From the NCBI GenBank assembly GCA_965240365.1, contig OZ251218.1, forward strand, positions 3,100,001 through 3,164,000: a stretch of DNA of 64,000 nucleotides. The letters are read 5' to 3'. Origin of the DNA: G965240365 sp965240365. Lineage in GTDB: Bacteria; Pseudomonadota; Gammaproteobacteria; Eutrophobiales; Eutrophobiaceae. The notes under the pieces were generated by a model. It was not told the DNA's origin and did no database searches. It was given only the letters and a program-made list of their open reading frames with translations. The translations under genes were made by a program, and so were the position numbers. Shown here in pieces: positions 1-10,956 of this stretch (position 1 is its first letter; each line of letters starts with the position of its first letter).

Positions 1-1
1 G

Positions 2-859
2 CTTGCCGCCGGGCACGAGGATATCACCATTGCCCGCGATAAAAGATGGCCCTGTCAATGGGCGAACATCCGTCAGCGCGCGTTGAGCGGCCTTGCCGAT
101 CCACAATTACAGGAATGCCTGACAGACTGCGATTGCGGTTGGCTGATTGCGCCGGAGACCGGCAATAAACTGGCTGCCCTGGCGCGGTTATTTCAGGATT
201 CCGGCCGGCTCTATCCGGGCTGCACGGCGGACGCCGCGCGTCTGGCCGGCGGCAAGTCCAGCGCGCTGGCGGCCCTGGATAAGGCCGCTGTGCCCGTTAT
301 TCAATCCTGCCGGTTGATTGACGGCGATCTGCCGCAAAGCGACAGCGGCTGGGTCGCCAAGCCGGACGATGGCGCCGGCGGCGAAGGCTGCTGTTTTATA
401 GAGGATCAAAACAGGCTGGCGGTCTTGAGGCAGGACCGGCGCTATCGTGATTTTATCATTCAGCCCTGGCTTGCGGGCGAACCGATCAGCCTGTCTTTAC
501 TGGTTTATGAATCTGACTTTCGGATACTCGGCTGTAACCGGCAATATACGCGGGACAGATTCAGGCTGAGGGCCATCGGTGTTAATGAATGTCTGGACAT
601 TTTGCCTGATTTGCGGCCTGTCACTGAAAAAATCGTTGCGGCGCTGCCCGGCCTGAATGGCTATATCGGCGTCGATCTGTTGAATACGGCCGAGGGTTTT
701 ATCGTATTGGAGGTCAATCCCCGTTTTACCACGGCCTATGCCGGCCTGTCCCGATCGCTGGGGATCAATATTGCCCAGGCAATACTGGCCACCTTGCGCG
801 ATAAAAAACTGCCGGATATCCCTGTGCATAAGGCAACGCCCGTTCGAATAACAGTATAA
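2..859 (+). CDS. ATP-grasp family protein, C-terminal part (H4MPT-cluster type)
   Basis: The reading frame is open from the left edge, so the N-terminus lies outside the window; an internal TTG at position 83 is a poor start. The visible 285 residues resemble the central and C-terminal parts of an ATP-grasp ligase: a glycine-rich loop (PDDGAGGEGC), an acidic stretch followed by IIQPWLAGEPISL, and the metal-binding signature VLEVNPRFTTAYAGLS near the C-terminus. ATP-grasp enzymes join a carboxylate to an amine or thiol through an acyl-phosphate. The next gene begins 7 bases downstream and the three that follow fit tetrahydromethanopterin (H4MPT) or methanofuran cofactor synthesis in C1-oxidising bacteria, so a ligase role there is inferred. 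The exact substrate is unknown. Confidence 0.75.
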   Translation, partial: LAAGHEDITIARDKRWPCQWANIRQRALSGLADPQLQECLTDCDCGWLIAPETGNKLAALARLFQDSGRLYPGCTADAARLAGGKSSALAALDKAAVPVIQSCRLIDGDLPQSDSGWVAKPDDGAGGEGCCFIEDQNRLAVLRQDRRYRDFIIQPWLAGEPISLSLLVYESDFRILGCNRQYTRDRFRLRAIGVNECLDILPDLRPVTEKIVAALPGLNGYIGVDLLNTAEGFIVLEVNPRFTTAYAGLSRSLGINIAQAILATLRDKKLPDIPVHKATPVRITV

Positions 860-866
860 TCCGCTG

Positions 867-1907
867 ATGCCCTTTTCAGCTTATACAGGTTGGGATATCG
901 GCGGCGCGCACCTCAAGGTCGCCTGTGTCGATGCGGGCGGCAGGCTGATATTTGCCGAACAATATGCCACGCCCCTGTGGCTGGGCATGGAACGGCTTGA
1001 AAGCGCCCTGCCGATCGCCTTAAAACAGTTGCCCGGCGGCAAACTGCGGCATGCCGTGACGATGACGGCCGAGTTGGTCGATATATTCAAAGACCGGCAA
1101 ACGGGTCTGGTTACCTTGCTTGAATTGTGCGGCCAAAGCCTGGGGCCTGACGCGCAAATCTATAGCCTCGACAAGGGCCTCGCGCCGCTCGCTGCCGCGA
1201 AAAATAATCCCGCTGCCGTGGCCTCGGCCAACTGGCACGCCACGGCCGCCTATACGGCAAAGTGCCTTGCCTCCGGTCTCCTGGTTGACATCGGCAGCAC
1301 CACTACGGACATTATCCCGATCAATAACGGACGGCTTGATCATCGCGGCGGCGATGATCAAAGCCGGCTGCGTTTTGATGAATTGCTGTACACCGGCGTT
1401 ATCAGGACATCACTGATGGCATTGGCCCGGCGCGCGCCTTTTGCCGGCGAATGGCAATCTCTGGCCGCGGAACACTTTGCAACCACGGCCGATATCTATC
1501 GGATAAGCGGCGAGCTTGCCGGGCGGCATGATCTGATGGCGGCCGCCGATGCGGGCGCGAAAGACAGGGACGGCAGCATCCGGCGTCTGGCGCGGATGCT
1601 GGGCGCCGATGCCGGCCAGTACCCGGAACGCCATCATTGGGAACGGCTGGCCGCCTATTTTGCTGAAATGCAATTACGGTTGATTTATCAAGCCATTGCC
1701 CGGGCCTTGTCCAGAAGCGGGCAAGACACCATCATCGGCGCGGGTGTCGGCCGTTTCCTCGCGGCCAGGATTGCGGCCCGCATCGGGCTTGCCTATATCC
1801 CGTTCAGCGATTTGTGCGCTGCGGACACGGCATTAAGCGATATATGTAATATCTGCGCCCCGGCCGTGGCGCTGGCCGGGATCAACCGGCGTGACGGGCA
1901 ACGATGA
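867..1907 (+). CDS. Hydantoinase/oxoprolinase-like protein, probable H4MPT-linked C1 pathway
   Basis: The 346-residue protein opens with an actin/hexokinase-type nucleotide-binding motif (GWDIGGAHLKVACVD) and has a second phosphate loop in the middle (LLVDIGSTTTDIIPI), both typical of the hydantoinase/oxoprolinase superfamily. The length and the SLDKGLAPLAAAKNNPAAVASANWHATA region match the family known as a probable H4MPT-linked C1-transfer protein, found beside methanopterin genes in methylotrophs and archaea. Its biochemical role is not established. It follows the ATP-grasp gene by 7 bases and its TGA overlaps the pabB ATG (ATGA), so translation of the operon is coupled. An alternative is another sugar-kinase-like ATPase, but the neighbours favour the C1 family. 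Confidence 0.8.
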   Translation: MPFSAYTGWDIGGAHLKVACVDAGGRLIFAEQYATPLWLGMERLESALPIALKQLPGGKLRHAVTMTAELVDIFKDRQTGLVTLLELCGQSLGPDAQIYSLDKGLAPLAAAKNNPAAVASANWHATAAYTAKCLASGLLVDIGSTTTDIIPINNGRLDHRGGDDQSRLRFDELLYTGVIRTSLMALARRAPFAGEWQSLAAEHFATTADIYRISGELAGRHDLMAAADAGAKDRDGSIRRLARMLGADAGQYPERHHWERLAAYFAEMQLRLIYQAIARALSRSGQDTIIGAGVGRFLAARIAARIGLAYIPFSDLCAADTALSDICNICAPAVALAGINRRDGQR

Positions 1908-3268
1908 AACGATCCGAACTGGCCTATCAGCGCCATTCCGAGCGGCTGTTCGCGGCCGTTGTAAATGAACCCTGGAGCATGTTTCTGGACAGCGGCCACC
2001 CCCACACCGGCCAGGGCCGCTACGATATTATTGTCGCAAGACCCCATATCACGCTCGAAACCCGCGGCGCCCGCACCGTGATCAACCAGGGCGGGCAAAC
2101 CACGGAATCCCGTGATGATCCGTTTTCACTGCTTAAAAAATATCTGGGCAAGGTTGAAAAAAACCTGAGCGGCCTGCCGTTCTGTGGCGGGGCGCTGGGC
2201 TGTTTTGCCTATGACCTGGGCCGGCGCCTGGAATCGTTGCCGGCAACAGCGGAACATGATCTGCAACTGCCGGATATGGCGGTCGGTATTTATGACTGGG
2301 CCGTGATCGTTGATCATCACTTGCGGCGTAGCTGGCTGGCCGGTTTTTGCCGTTTTGATAAAACGGAGTCAGACTGGCGGGCGCTACAGGCGCTCTTCAA
2401 TGACCCGCCGGAATGCGGCAAAGCCGCGTTGACCATCCGCTCCGAGCCTAAAGCCAATATGTCAAAGGCCGGCTACACGCATGCCTTTAACAAGGTAAAA
2501 AACTATATCCTGGCCGGCGATTGCTATCAGGTGAACCTTGCGCAACGCTTCTCGATTGATTTCGAGGGGCCAAGCTGGGCGGCTTACCTGCGTTTGCGCG
2601 AGTTGAATCCCGCGCCGTTTGCGGCCTGCCTGAACCTGCCGCAAGGCGCCGTTTTGAGTTCCTCGCCGGAAAGGTTTTTGCGCGTGCGCGATGGCCAGGT
2701 TGAAACCAAACCCATCAAAGGCACCAAACGCCGCTCCGTCTTTGCCTATGAAGACCAGGCGCTGGCCGGCTGGCTGCTTGAGAGTGAAAAAGAGCGGGCC
2801 GAAAACCTGATGATCGTGGATCTGCTTAGAAACGACATCGGCAAGTCCTGTGAACCCGGCTCTATCGCCGTGCCCCGGCTGTTTGCCCTTGAGACCTACG
2901 CCACGGTGCACCATCTGGTCAGCACCGTCACCGGGCGTCTTGCAAAAGACCGGCATGCGCTGGATTTACTGCGCGGTTGTTTCCCGGGCGGGTCAATTAC
3001 CGGCGCGCCCAAACTCAGGGCCATGCAGATTATTGAAGAACTCGAACCGCAGCGGCGCAATATCTATTGCGGCTCCATCGCCTATATCGGTTTTGACGGC
3101 AATATGGACAGCAATATCTGTATTCGAACCCTGATCCACCATCAGGGCAAGGTTTACTTCCATGCCGGCGGCGGCATAGTCTGGGATTCGGAAGTCGAGG
3201 CGGAATACGAGGAATGCTTCACCAAGGCGGCCGCCCTGTTAAAACTGTTTGCCGTCGACCGGCCATAA
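1904..3268 (+). CDS. pabB: Aminodeoxychorismate synthase component I
   Basis: PabB converts chorismate plus ammonia to 4-amino-4-deoxychorismate, the precursor of p-aminobenzoate. The 454-residue protein has the anthranilate synthase I N-terminal region and a C-terminal chorismate-binding domain with the motifs GDCYQVNLAQRF, SSSPERFL, KPIKGTKRR, LLRNDIGK, PGGSITGAPK and HAGGGIVWDS. The PIKGT lysine is the feature that separates PabB from anthranilate synthase TrpE. Its ATG overlaps the stop of the preceding C1-pathway gene. No glutaminase (PabA) gene is visible in the window. p-Aminobenzoate is needed for folate and also for H4MPT, and this copy sits among H4MPT-type genes, so it may feed methanopterin synthesis. 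The matching lyase gene, pabC, lies far away at 32.4 kb. Confidence 0.93.
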   Translation: MKRSELAYQRHSERLFAAVVNEPWSMFLDSGHPHTGQGRYDIIVARPHITLETRGARTVINQGGQTTESRDDPFSLLKKYLGKVEKNLSGLPFCGGALGCFAYDLGRRLESLPATAEHDLQLPDMAVGIYDWAVIVDHHLRRSWLAGFCRFDKTESDWRALQALFNDPPECGKAALTIRSEPKANMSKAGYTHAFNKVKNYILAGDCYQVNLAQRFSIDFEGPSWAAYLRLRELNPAPFAACLNLPQGAVLSSSPERFLRVRDGQVETKPIKGTKRRSVFAYEDQALAGWLLESEKERAENLMIVDLLRNDIGKSCEPGSIAVPRLFALETYATVHHLVSTVTGRLAKDRHALDLLRGCFPGGSITGAPKLRAMQIIEELEPQRRNIYCGSIAYIGFDGNMDSNICIRTLIHHQGKVYFHAGGGIVWDSEVEAEYEECFTKAAALLKLFAVDRP

Positions 3269-3276
3269 AGCGCCCT

Positions 3277-3873
3277 ATGCCTTTGACGATCATCAAACTT
3301 GGCGGCAGCCTGGGGCCGAATCCCTGTTTACCGCGCTGGCTGGCCAACATTCAACGGCTTTCGCGGGAACGGCAGGCGCTTATCGTCCCCGGCGGCGGCA
3401 GATTTGCCGACAAGATCAGGCAATTACAGCAGGCGCATGGTTTTACCGATGCCACGGGGCATCGCCTGGCGCTCCTGGCCATGTGCCGATATGCCGCCTG
3501 TCTCAAGCGGCTCTGCCCGGCCGTTCACTACAGCCGGGCAATAGCGCCCGCAGAACTGCCGGCAGAACAGGCCGGCCCAGCGCCGCTGCTCTGGCGCCCG
3601 CTCGCCCTGTTGCGGCATTCGCCGCAAGGACTCATGCCAGACTGGGACCACACCTCGGACAGCATCGCCCTGTGGCTGGCCACCCGCCTGAATGCGGCCC
3701 GCTTGTACATTATCAAATCAATTATCCCCCCCGCCGATATAACAGATTATCGCGGTTTGGCCCAGGCGGACTACATCGACAAAGGCTTTCCGCGGCTGGT
3801 TCGCCAATACAAGGGAAGCGTGATCTTCCTTGAAAAAAGCCGGTATCGGTATTTATTAAGCAGCCAGGAATGA
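3277..3873 (+). CDS. Small amino-acid kinase family protein (MfnE-like)
   Basis: The protein is 198 residues from the ATG at 3277, nine bases after the pabB stop. It begins with the amino-acid-kinase phosphate loop IIKLGGSL, followed by IVPGGGRFAD, then a late DHTSDSIALWLA motif that binds phosphate or ADP. It is shorter than aspartate or glutamate kinases (usually over 250 residues) and matches the compact kinases found in methanofuran/H4MPT gene clusters, where MfnE phosphorylates aminomethylfuran phosphate. That assignment is by context and size. The last codons and the TGA stop (GGAATGAC) fall inside a family A palindromic repeat that continues downstream, so the natural C-terminus may have been replaced when the repeat arrived. 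Confidence 0.7.
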   Translation: MPLTIIKLGGSLGPNPCLPRWLANIQRLSRERQALIVPGGGRFADKIRQLQQAHGFTDATGHRLALLAMCRYAACLKRLCPAVHYSRAIAPAELPAEQAGPAPLLWRPLALLRHSPQGLMPDWDHTSDSIALWLATRLNAARLYIIKSIIPPADITDYRGLAQADYIDKGFPRLVRQYKGSVIFLEKSRYRYLLSSQE

Positions 3874-4130
3874 CGACAAGGCAGTAATGAAAAAGGCGGA
3901 AGAGAGTCAAAAAAGGTGGCAGTGAATAAAAAGCCCCGTCATTCCAGCGAAAGCTGGAATCCAGTGATTTAGACTATCCATTCCCGCACAAGCGGGAATG
4001 ACGACAAGGCAGTTGAAAAAGGCGGAAGAGAGTCAAAAAGGGTAGCAGTGAATAAAAAGCCCCGTCATTCCAGCGAAAGCCGGAATCCAGTGGTTTAGAC
4101 TATCCATTCCCGCACAAGTGGGAATGACGA
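3871..4130. repeat. Tandem 128-bp duplication of a family A palindromic repeat
   Basis: Two near-identical units follow one another, the first beginning at 3871 and the second at 3999. Each has a spacer rich in GGCGGAAGAGAG followed by a double hairpin: GTCATTCCAGCGAAAGC... then a CAGTGGTTTAGACTATCC linker, then TTCCCGCACAAGCGGGAA. The units differ at a few positions (for example agcgaaagctgg versus agcgaaagccgg). The first unit provides the stop codon of the upstream kinase. No gene is visible in this stretch. Confidence 0.85.
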
Positions 4131-4132
4131 AA

Positions 4133-4969
4133 TCACTCATTCGGATCAATTTCCCGGCTCGTTTCCCTTACAATCATTGCCCGCTTGCGGGTTGGTCCCC
4201 AGCGGTAATTGCCGATGACACCGGAAGCGTTTATGACCCGGTGGCAGGGGATGATGAAGGCGACGGGGTTGGCGCCGACCGCGTTGCCAACCGCGCGGGC
4301 CGCCGTGGGCCGGTTTATGAGTTGCGCCAGTTGTTGATAACTGAGCAGCCTGCCCGGTTCTATCCCGAGCAGCGCGCGCCAGACATTGACCTGAAAATTA
4401 GTGCCCTTGACAAACAAAGACAAAGGCTTGTCGGCGGGTTTCCCGGTCTTGAATAATTGATCGATCAGCGCGCGCGTTTTATTGTCTTCCCGTTTTATAC
4501 CGGCCAGGGGCCAGTCCCTGCCGAGTTGTTTTATCAGTTTGTCCGGTTTATCGTCAAAAAAAGCCAGCCGGCATATTCCGCGCGGGGTAACGGCGATGAG
4601 CGCCCGGCCGAAGGGCGTGTCGTGCAGGCCGTAATGGATGTCGAGTCCATGACCTTTCAACCTGTATTCGCCGGGCGTGACGGCCTCAAGCGCAACAAAA
4701 TGATCATACAGGCGTCCGCTGCCGCTCAAGCCGCATGCCTGACTGGCCTCTGCCAGCGAGGCGGAACGGTCGAGCAGACGCCTGGCGTGGCCGAGTGTCT
4801 GCGTTTGCAGGAAGCGTTTGGGAGAAATGCCCGCCCAACGGCTGAACAGGCGTTGAAAGTGATACGGGCTTAAATGGATTGCCGCCGCCATCTCGGCCAG
4901 CGAGGGCTGCCGGTCCGCATGTTCACAAATATATTCAATTGCCCGCGCAATACGGTCATAATCGTTCAT
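4133..4969 (-). CDS. Ada-like regulator with O6-methylguanine-DNA methyltransferase domain
   Basis: The 278-residue protein joins an N-terminal AraC-type helix-turn-helix region (residues about 5-105, with SLAEMAAAIHLSPYHFQRLFSRWAG) to a C-terminal alkylguanine-DNA methyltransferase domain ending in IIPCHRVINASG, where the cysteine of PCHR accepts the methyl group irreversibly. It lacks the N-terminal zinc methyl-phosphotriester domain of full-length E. coli Ada, so it is probably a repair enzyme and regulator that senses only its own methylated state. ATG 4969 (MNDYDRIAR) is chosen because it begins the conserved helix-turn-helix region; an in-frame ATG at 4981 would add four residues. Neither has a strong ribosome site. 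The gene is flanked by palindromic repeats on both sides. Confidence 0.88.
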   Translation of the reverse strand: MNDYDRIARAIEYICEHADRQPSLAEMAAAIHLSPYHFQRLFSRWAGISPKRFLQTQTLGHARRLLDRSASLAEASQACGLSGSGRLYDHFVALEAVTPGEYRLKGHGLDIHYGLHDTPFGRALIAVTPRGICRLAFFDDKPDKLIKQLGRDWPLAGIKREDNKTRALIDQLFKTGKPADKPLSLFVKGTNFQVNVWRALLGIEPGRLLSYQQLAQLINRPTAARAVGNAVGANPVAFIIPCHRVINASGVIGNYRWGPTRKRAMIVRETSREIDPNE

Positions 4970-5156
4970 GCCGTCGAACATACACAATATAAACCGGGAT
5001 TTCGACCCGGATATTGCGCTATTCGCGCCGGGAACCAGGTACGGGTACGTTATCTCAATCGGCACGACAAAGCAGACAGAGCCGGAATTCATTTCACATC
5101 CAGGAAAGGCGGCCGGGATGTTGGATGGATTTGAATACTTGCTCTTGTAGGGATGG

Positions 5157-5428
5157 CTTATTTATTGTCATTCTCGCTTTGTGAGAATGTCTTGCATAAA
5201 CCACTGGATTCCGGCTTTCGCCGGAATGACGACGGGGCCAAAAATGGCAAAAGAAGTTTACCGTGATGTATCTGTGTTCCTCTTTCGACTGCCTGCAACA
5301 GACAGGTCGGAACAATAACAAAGGCACAGAGACGGTAAGCGGCAATCCGCCCAATACCCGTCATTCCGGCGAAGGCCGGAATCCAGTGGTTTTAACTATA
5401 CATTCCCGCGCCTGAGCGGGAATGACAA
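5157..5428. repeat. Two family A palindromic repeats between the Ada-like and Sel1 genes
   Basis: The gap from 4970 to 5453 holds no convincing gene. One family A double hairpin lies at about 5167-5230 in reverse orientation and another at about 5360-5426 in forward orientation, with the shared linker CAGTGGTTTTAACTATACA. Between them is a unique stretch containing a partial family C palindrome (ctgcctgcaacagacagg-like). The 5' end of the Sel1 gene starts only 28 bases after the second repeat. Confidence 0.75.
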
Positions 5429-5453
5429 CCAGCGAGCGCGCTTTGAACTGACC

Positions 5454-6302
5454 ATGGAAAGCTACCGGGCCGGCGAATATGACGCCGCCTTTAAGGAATT
5501 TCTGGCGCTGGCCGGGGCCGATCATGCGGAGGCCCAGGCGATGGTGGGCTTGATGTATGAAAAGGGGCAGGGGGTAGAGCAGGATTTTGCAAAGGCCGCC
5601 GAGTGGCATCTGAAGGCGGCCGCCGAGGGCATTGCGGACGCGCAGATACGTATCGCCCAGCTTTATGTAAAGGGGCAGGGCGTCCGGCGTGATTATTGGG
5701 AAGCGATGAAATGGTCGCGCCGCTCGGCGGTACAGGGCAACGCCGAGGCCGAAACCAATCTGGGTTATATGTACCATGACGGGATCGGGGTCAGGCAGGA
5801 TTATGCGGAAGCCGTGAAGTGGTATCAAAAAGCGGCCGCGCAGGGTTGGGTTCACGCCGAGCATAATCTGGGGGTCATGTACCAGAAGGGCCGGGGCGTG
5901 GATAAAGACTATCAGGCCGCGATGGGCTGGTACCGCAGGGCCGCCGACAAGGGTTTTATCCCCGCGCAGGATAATCTGAACAATATGTACAACAACGGCG
6001 AAGGGGCACCGGCCGGCGAGACGGAGGCGTTTGACTGGTTTCAAAGCCTGGCCCGAAACGGGTATGTGATTGCCCAGTTTCATCTGGGCCATAAATATTT
6101 GAGCGGCAGCGGGGCGGCCAAAGACCGGATAGCGGCCTATGCCTGGATAGGCGTTGCGGCGGCCGGCGGCTACAAACCGGCGCGAGAGGCAAGAGACAAA
6201 ATCGGCGCCCGCCTTTATCCGGCACAACTAAAACAGGCGCGGGCGCTCGCCCGGCAGATCTGGCGGCAATACGGGCGTGACGGGGGCGGCGATGAGGGTT
6301 GA
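5454..6302 (+). CDS. Sel1-repeat (TPR-like) protein
   Basis: The 282-residue protein is built almost entirely from Sel1-like repeats of about 36 residues. The pattern A..LG.MY..G.GV.QDY..A..WY.KAA.QG repeats six to seven times, for instance GLMYEKGQGVEQDFAKAAEW and NLGYMYHDGIGVRQDYAEAV. Such proteins are helical scaffolds for protein partners and are usually exported. No signal peptide is visible here: the ATG lies directly behind a family A repeat, and the frame stays open upstream into the repeat. The original N-terminal segment may therefore have been lost or displaced by the repeat. The last repeat ends in the common DRIAAYAWIGVAAAGG segment. The partner is unknown. Confidence 0.8.
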   Translation: MESYRAGEYDAAFKEFLALAGADHAEAQAMVGLMYEKGQGVEQDFAKAAEWHLKAAAEGIADAQIRIAQLYVKGQGVRRDYWEAMKWSRRSAVQGNAEAETNLGYMYHDGIGVRQDYAEAVKWYQKAAAQGWVHAEHNLGVMYQKGRGVDKDYQAAMGWYRRAADKGFIPAQDNLNNMYNNGEGAPAGETEAFDWFQSLARNGYVIAQFHLGHKYLSGSGAAKDRIAAYAWIGVAAAGGYKPAREARDKIGARLYPAQLKQARALARQIWRQYGRDGGGDEG

Positions 6303-6330
6303 CGGGCGAGCTTGTTTTGGCCCCGTCGTC

Positions 6331-7236
6331 ATTCCGGCCCTGTCTGCTTTGTCGTGCTGGTTGGAATAACATACCTGGTTGTCATTCCCGCTCAGACGCG
6401 GGAATGTATTACATAAACCACTGGATTCCGGCCTTCGCCGGAATGACGACAGAGTAGCAGTGAAGATAAAGCCAGAAGGTTAAGAATCCGGCACTCCCTC
6501 TCTTTGTTACGGTGTCATTCCAACCTGCCTGCGACAGGCCGGTTAGCGCAGACTATGGATTATTGGGGCTGGTTTGGTAGCTAAGCCGCATAACGGAAAA
6601 CCAGAACAACACCCCATCGTCATTCCGGCGAAGGCCGGAATCCAGTGGTTTTAACTATACATTCTCGCAAAGCGAGAATGACAATAAATAAGTTATCCCT
6701 ATTTGTTATTTTCGACCCCGCCGTCATTCCAGCGAAAGCTCGCCTACAGGGATGTAAGTGGTAGAGCGGCGTCAGGAACAGGCCGCCGAGGAATCCAGGA
6801 AAGGCTCGCCGGGATGTGAAATGAATTCCGGCCCTGTCTGCTTTGTCGTGCTGGTTGGAATAACGTATCTGGTTGTCATTCCCGCTCAGGCGCGGGAATG
6901 TATTGTATAAACCACTGGATTCCGGCCTTCGCTGGAATGACGACAGAGTAGCAGTGAAGATAAAGCCAGAAAGTTAAGAATCCGGCACTCCCTCTCTTTG
7001 TTATGGTGTCATTTCAACCTGCCTGCGACAGGCCGGTTAGCGCAGACTATGGATTATTGGGGCTGGCTTGGCAGCTAAGCCGCATAACGGAAAACCAGAA
7101 CAACACCTCATCGTCATTCCAGCGAAAGCTCGCCTACAGGGATGTAGGTGGTAGAGCGGCGTCAGGAACAGGCCGCCGAAGAATCCAGTGGTTTTAACTA
7201 TACATTCTCGCAAAGCGAGAATGACAATAAATAAGT
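6331..7236. repeat. Long direct repeat (about 293 bp, offset 494) built of palindromic units
   Basis: The 1039-base gap from 6303 to 7341 has no gene. The segment 6331-6623 is repeated at 6825-7117 with only scattered differences; both copies begin ATTCCGGCCCTGTCTGC and contain a family A double hairpin and a CCTGCGACAGGCCGGTTAGC unit. After each copy follows another family A unit ending near 6688 and 7226. The second of these is split by a 50-60 base family E block (tcgcctacagggatgtaggt...), also present near 6738-6802. The arrangement looks like repeated duplication and nested insertion. Confidence 0.85.
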
Positions 7237-7341
7237 CATCCCTACAAGAGTAAGCATCGAAATTCATCCAACATCCCGGCCCGTCCTTCCTGGATTGCGG
7301 CTTTTGCCTGCCTGCGGCAGGCAGGACCGTCTGGCACTTGT

Positions 7342-9646
<2,305 letters not shown>

Positions 9647-9702
9647 GTTTGAAAGTGTTTTTATTGTGACATCCTCGTGTCTTTGGTTAATTGGAAAATC
9701 AT

Positions 9703-9731
9703 AGTTTAGAGGTAGTGTGAATGATTAGCAA
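9703..9731 (-). promoter_or_regulatory. Possible sigma-70 promoter of the siderophore receptor gene
   Basis: On the minus strand TTGCTA (9731-9726) is followed after 17 bases by TAAACT (9708-9703), a reasonable -35/-10 pair about 40 bases before the GAGGA ribosome site. The -35 region overlaps TGCTAATCATTCAC, which weakly resembles a Fur box (GATAATGATAATCATTATC). Iron control would fit a siderophore receptor but the match is partial. Confidence 0.4.
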
Positions 9732-9769
9732 GTTTATTTTTATAAAAATATGAAATTTTTTTTAGTGTT

Positions 9770-10090
9770 GTTGTTTTGGCCTGCCTGCTGTGGGCAGGCG
9801 AAAGCCGGAATTCAAGAGGGCGGGCCGGAGTGTGAGACGAGTTGCGGTTCTGTCTGGCCGCACCAGGCCGGTCAGAATGAGATATTTGTTGTCATTTCCG
9901 CTAAAGCGGAAATGTATCTTATAAACCACTGGATTCCGGCTTTCGCCGGAATGACGACAAGGGCGATAGGCGCATTCGGGCAACCTTAATCACACCATTT
10001 CCTTTACTCTGGCATTCCAACCTGTCGCAGGCAGGCCGGAATGTTATATAAACCATTGGATTCCAACTTTCGCCTGCCCGCTAAAGGCGG
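9770..10090. repeat. Family A and C palindromic repeats downstream of the unknown secreted protein gene
   Basis: The gap 9665-10105 has no gene apart from the receptor promoter. It contains a family C-like palindrome (cctgcctgctgtgggcaggc) near 9780, a full family A double hairpin at about 9888-9954, and a degenerate family A unit at about 10008-10090 with cctgtcgcaggcagg and gcctgcccgctaaaggcggg variants. Confidence 0.75.
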
Positions 10091-10105
10091 GCAGCAGGCA
10101 GACAC

Positions 10106-10909
10106 TTACCGCAACTGTTTTTCAATCATACGTTTGAGCGCCCGGGCGCTGGCGCTTCTGTCATTCCTTGCGATTTGCTGGCGGGCGGAGGTGTAGTCTT
10201 CTTGCAGATAGAAGAGGGTGGCGCGCAGGAAGGCCCGGTTTGGGTCATTGTCCGCCGCGCCGCGGCGGTTGTCGGCGGACAGGGCCGCCAGCGTGGTTTT
10301 CAGTTTGCGATTGATGGGCAGCCGGTCGAGGGCGTCGGGGTCGATCCTGACGGCCCGGCGCATGGCGCGCGCGGCGCGCGCCGTCTCGCCTTTTTTGGCG
10401 GCGGCAAGGGCAAAACCCAGCCGGGGGATGCCGTTATCAGGCTCCTGCTGCGACTGTATGGCAAAGATGTCCATGGCATATTCACTGCGGCCCCTGCTCA
10501 GCTTGTCCCAGCCTTCGTTTTCCCGATAGCTATAGCTCGATTGGCTCCAGGACTGGCCTTGGCGCGCTTCATATTCGGGCCAGCGGTAGCGAAGCTGGCG
10601 GTAAGTCGATTTGTAGCGGGGTTGCCGGTAGGTCAATGGCCTTGAATAACTTGAGTAATAGCGGTCTCGCTCGTAGCTGCTGTCAAATATACTCAGCAGC
10701 GCCGCGGCCCCGAGCACGCCCAGCACCACCAGGGCGGCATCGCCGCCGATCCCGACATGGTAGTCGTAATGATAGTAGCCGTGATGATGGGGATAATGCC
10801 AATCCCAATCGTAAAAGTGGGCATAGCCGCCATAGTAGCCGGCCCGGGCCTGGGTCGGGAGGAAGAGCAGCGGCAGGAGCAGAAACAGCAGTTTTTTTGA
10901 GTTAAACAT
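10106..10909 (-). CDS. Exported Tyr/His-rich protein of unknown function
   Basis: I do not recognise a named family. The 267-residue product starts with a clear signal peptide (MFNSKKLLFLLLPLLFLPTQARA), followed by a strikingly tyrosine- and histidine-rich stretch (GYYGGYAHFYDWDWHYPHHH), then a single hydrophobic segment (ALVVLGVLGAAALLSIF, about residues 60-77). A tyrosine/arginine-rich region with repeated YRQ and RY motifs comes next. The C-terminal half (about residues 145-267) looks like tetratricopeptide-type helices (IPRLGFALAAAKKGETARAA, FYLQEDYTSARQQIARND). It is likely periplasmic or envelope-anchored, and the His/Tyr-rich part might bind metal or surface partners. It lies downstream of and apart from the MAPEG gene on the same strand. 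Confidence 0.6.
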   Translation of the reverse strand: MFNSKKLLFLLLPLLFLPTQARAGYYGGYAHFYDWDWHYPHHHGYYHYDYHVGIGGDAALVVLGVLGAAALLSIFDSSYERDRYYSSYSRPLTYRQPRYKSTYRQLRYRWPEYEARQGQSWSQSSYSYRENEGWDKLSRGRSEYAMDIFAIQSQQEPDNGIPRLGFALAAAKKGETARAARAMRRAVRIDPDALDRLPINRKLKTTLAALSADNRRGAADNDPNRAFLRATLFYLQEDYTSARQQIARNDRSASARALKRMIEKQLR

Positions 10910-10956
10910 GAGTTATCCTTTAGAGCATTAAGGGGCAAAAGTGTTCAATCAGCGCT

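Noticed and set aside
5361..6227. A 288-residue frame on the minus strand opposite the Sel1 gene
   Set aside because: It is antisense to a clear Sel1-repeat protein and its sequence has no recognisable motif; repeat proteins with regular codons often give such shadow frames.
3871..7236. Repeat arrays as a possible CRISPR
   Set aside because: Units are palindromic, unevenly spaced and not separated by unique spacers of constant length; no cas genes are present.
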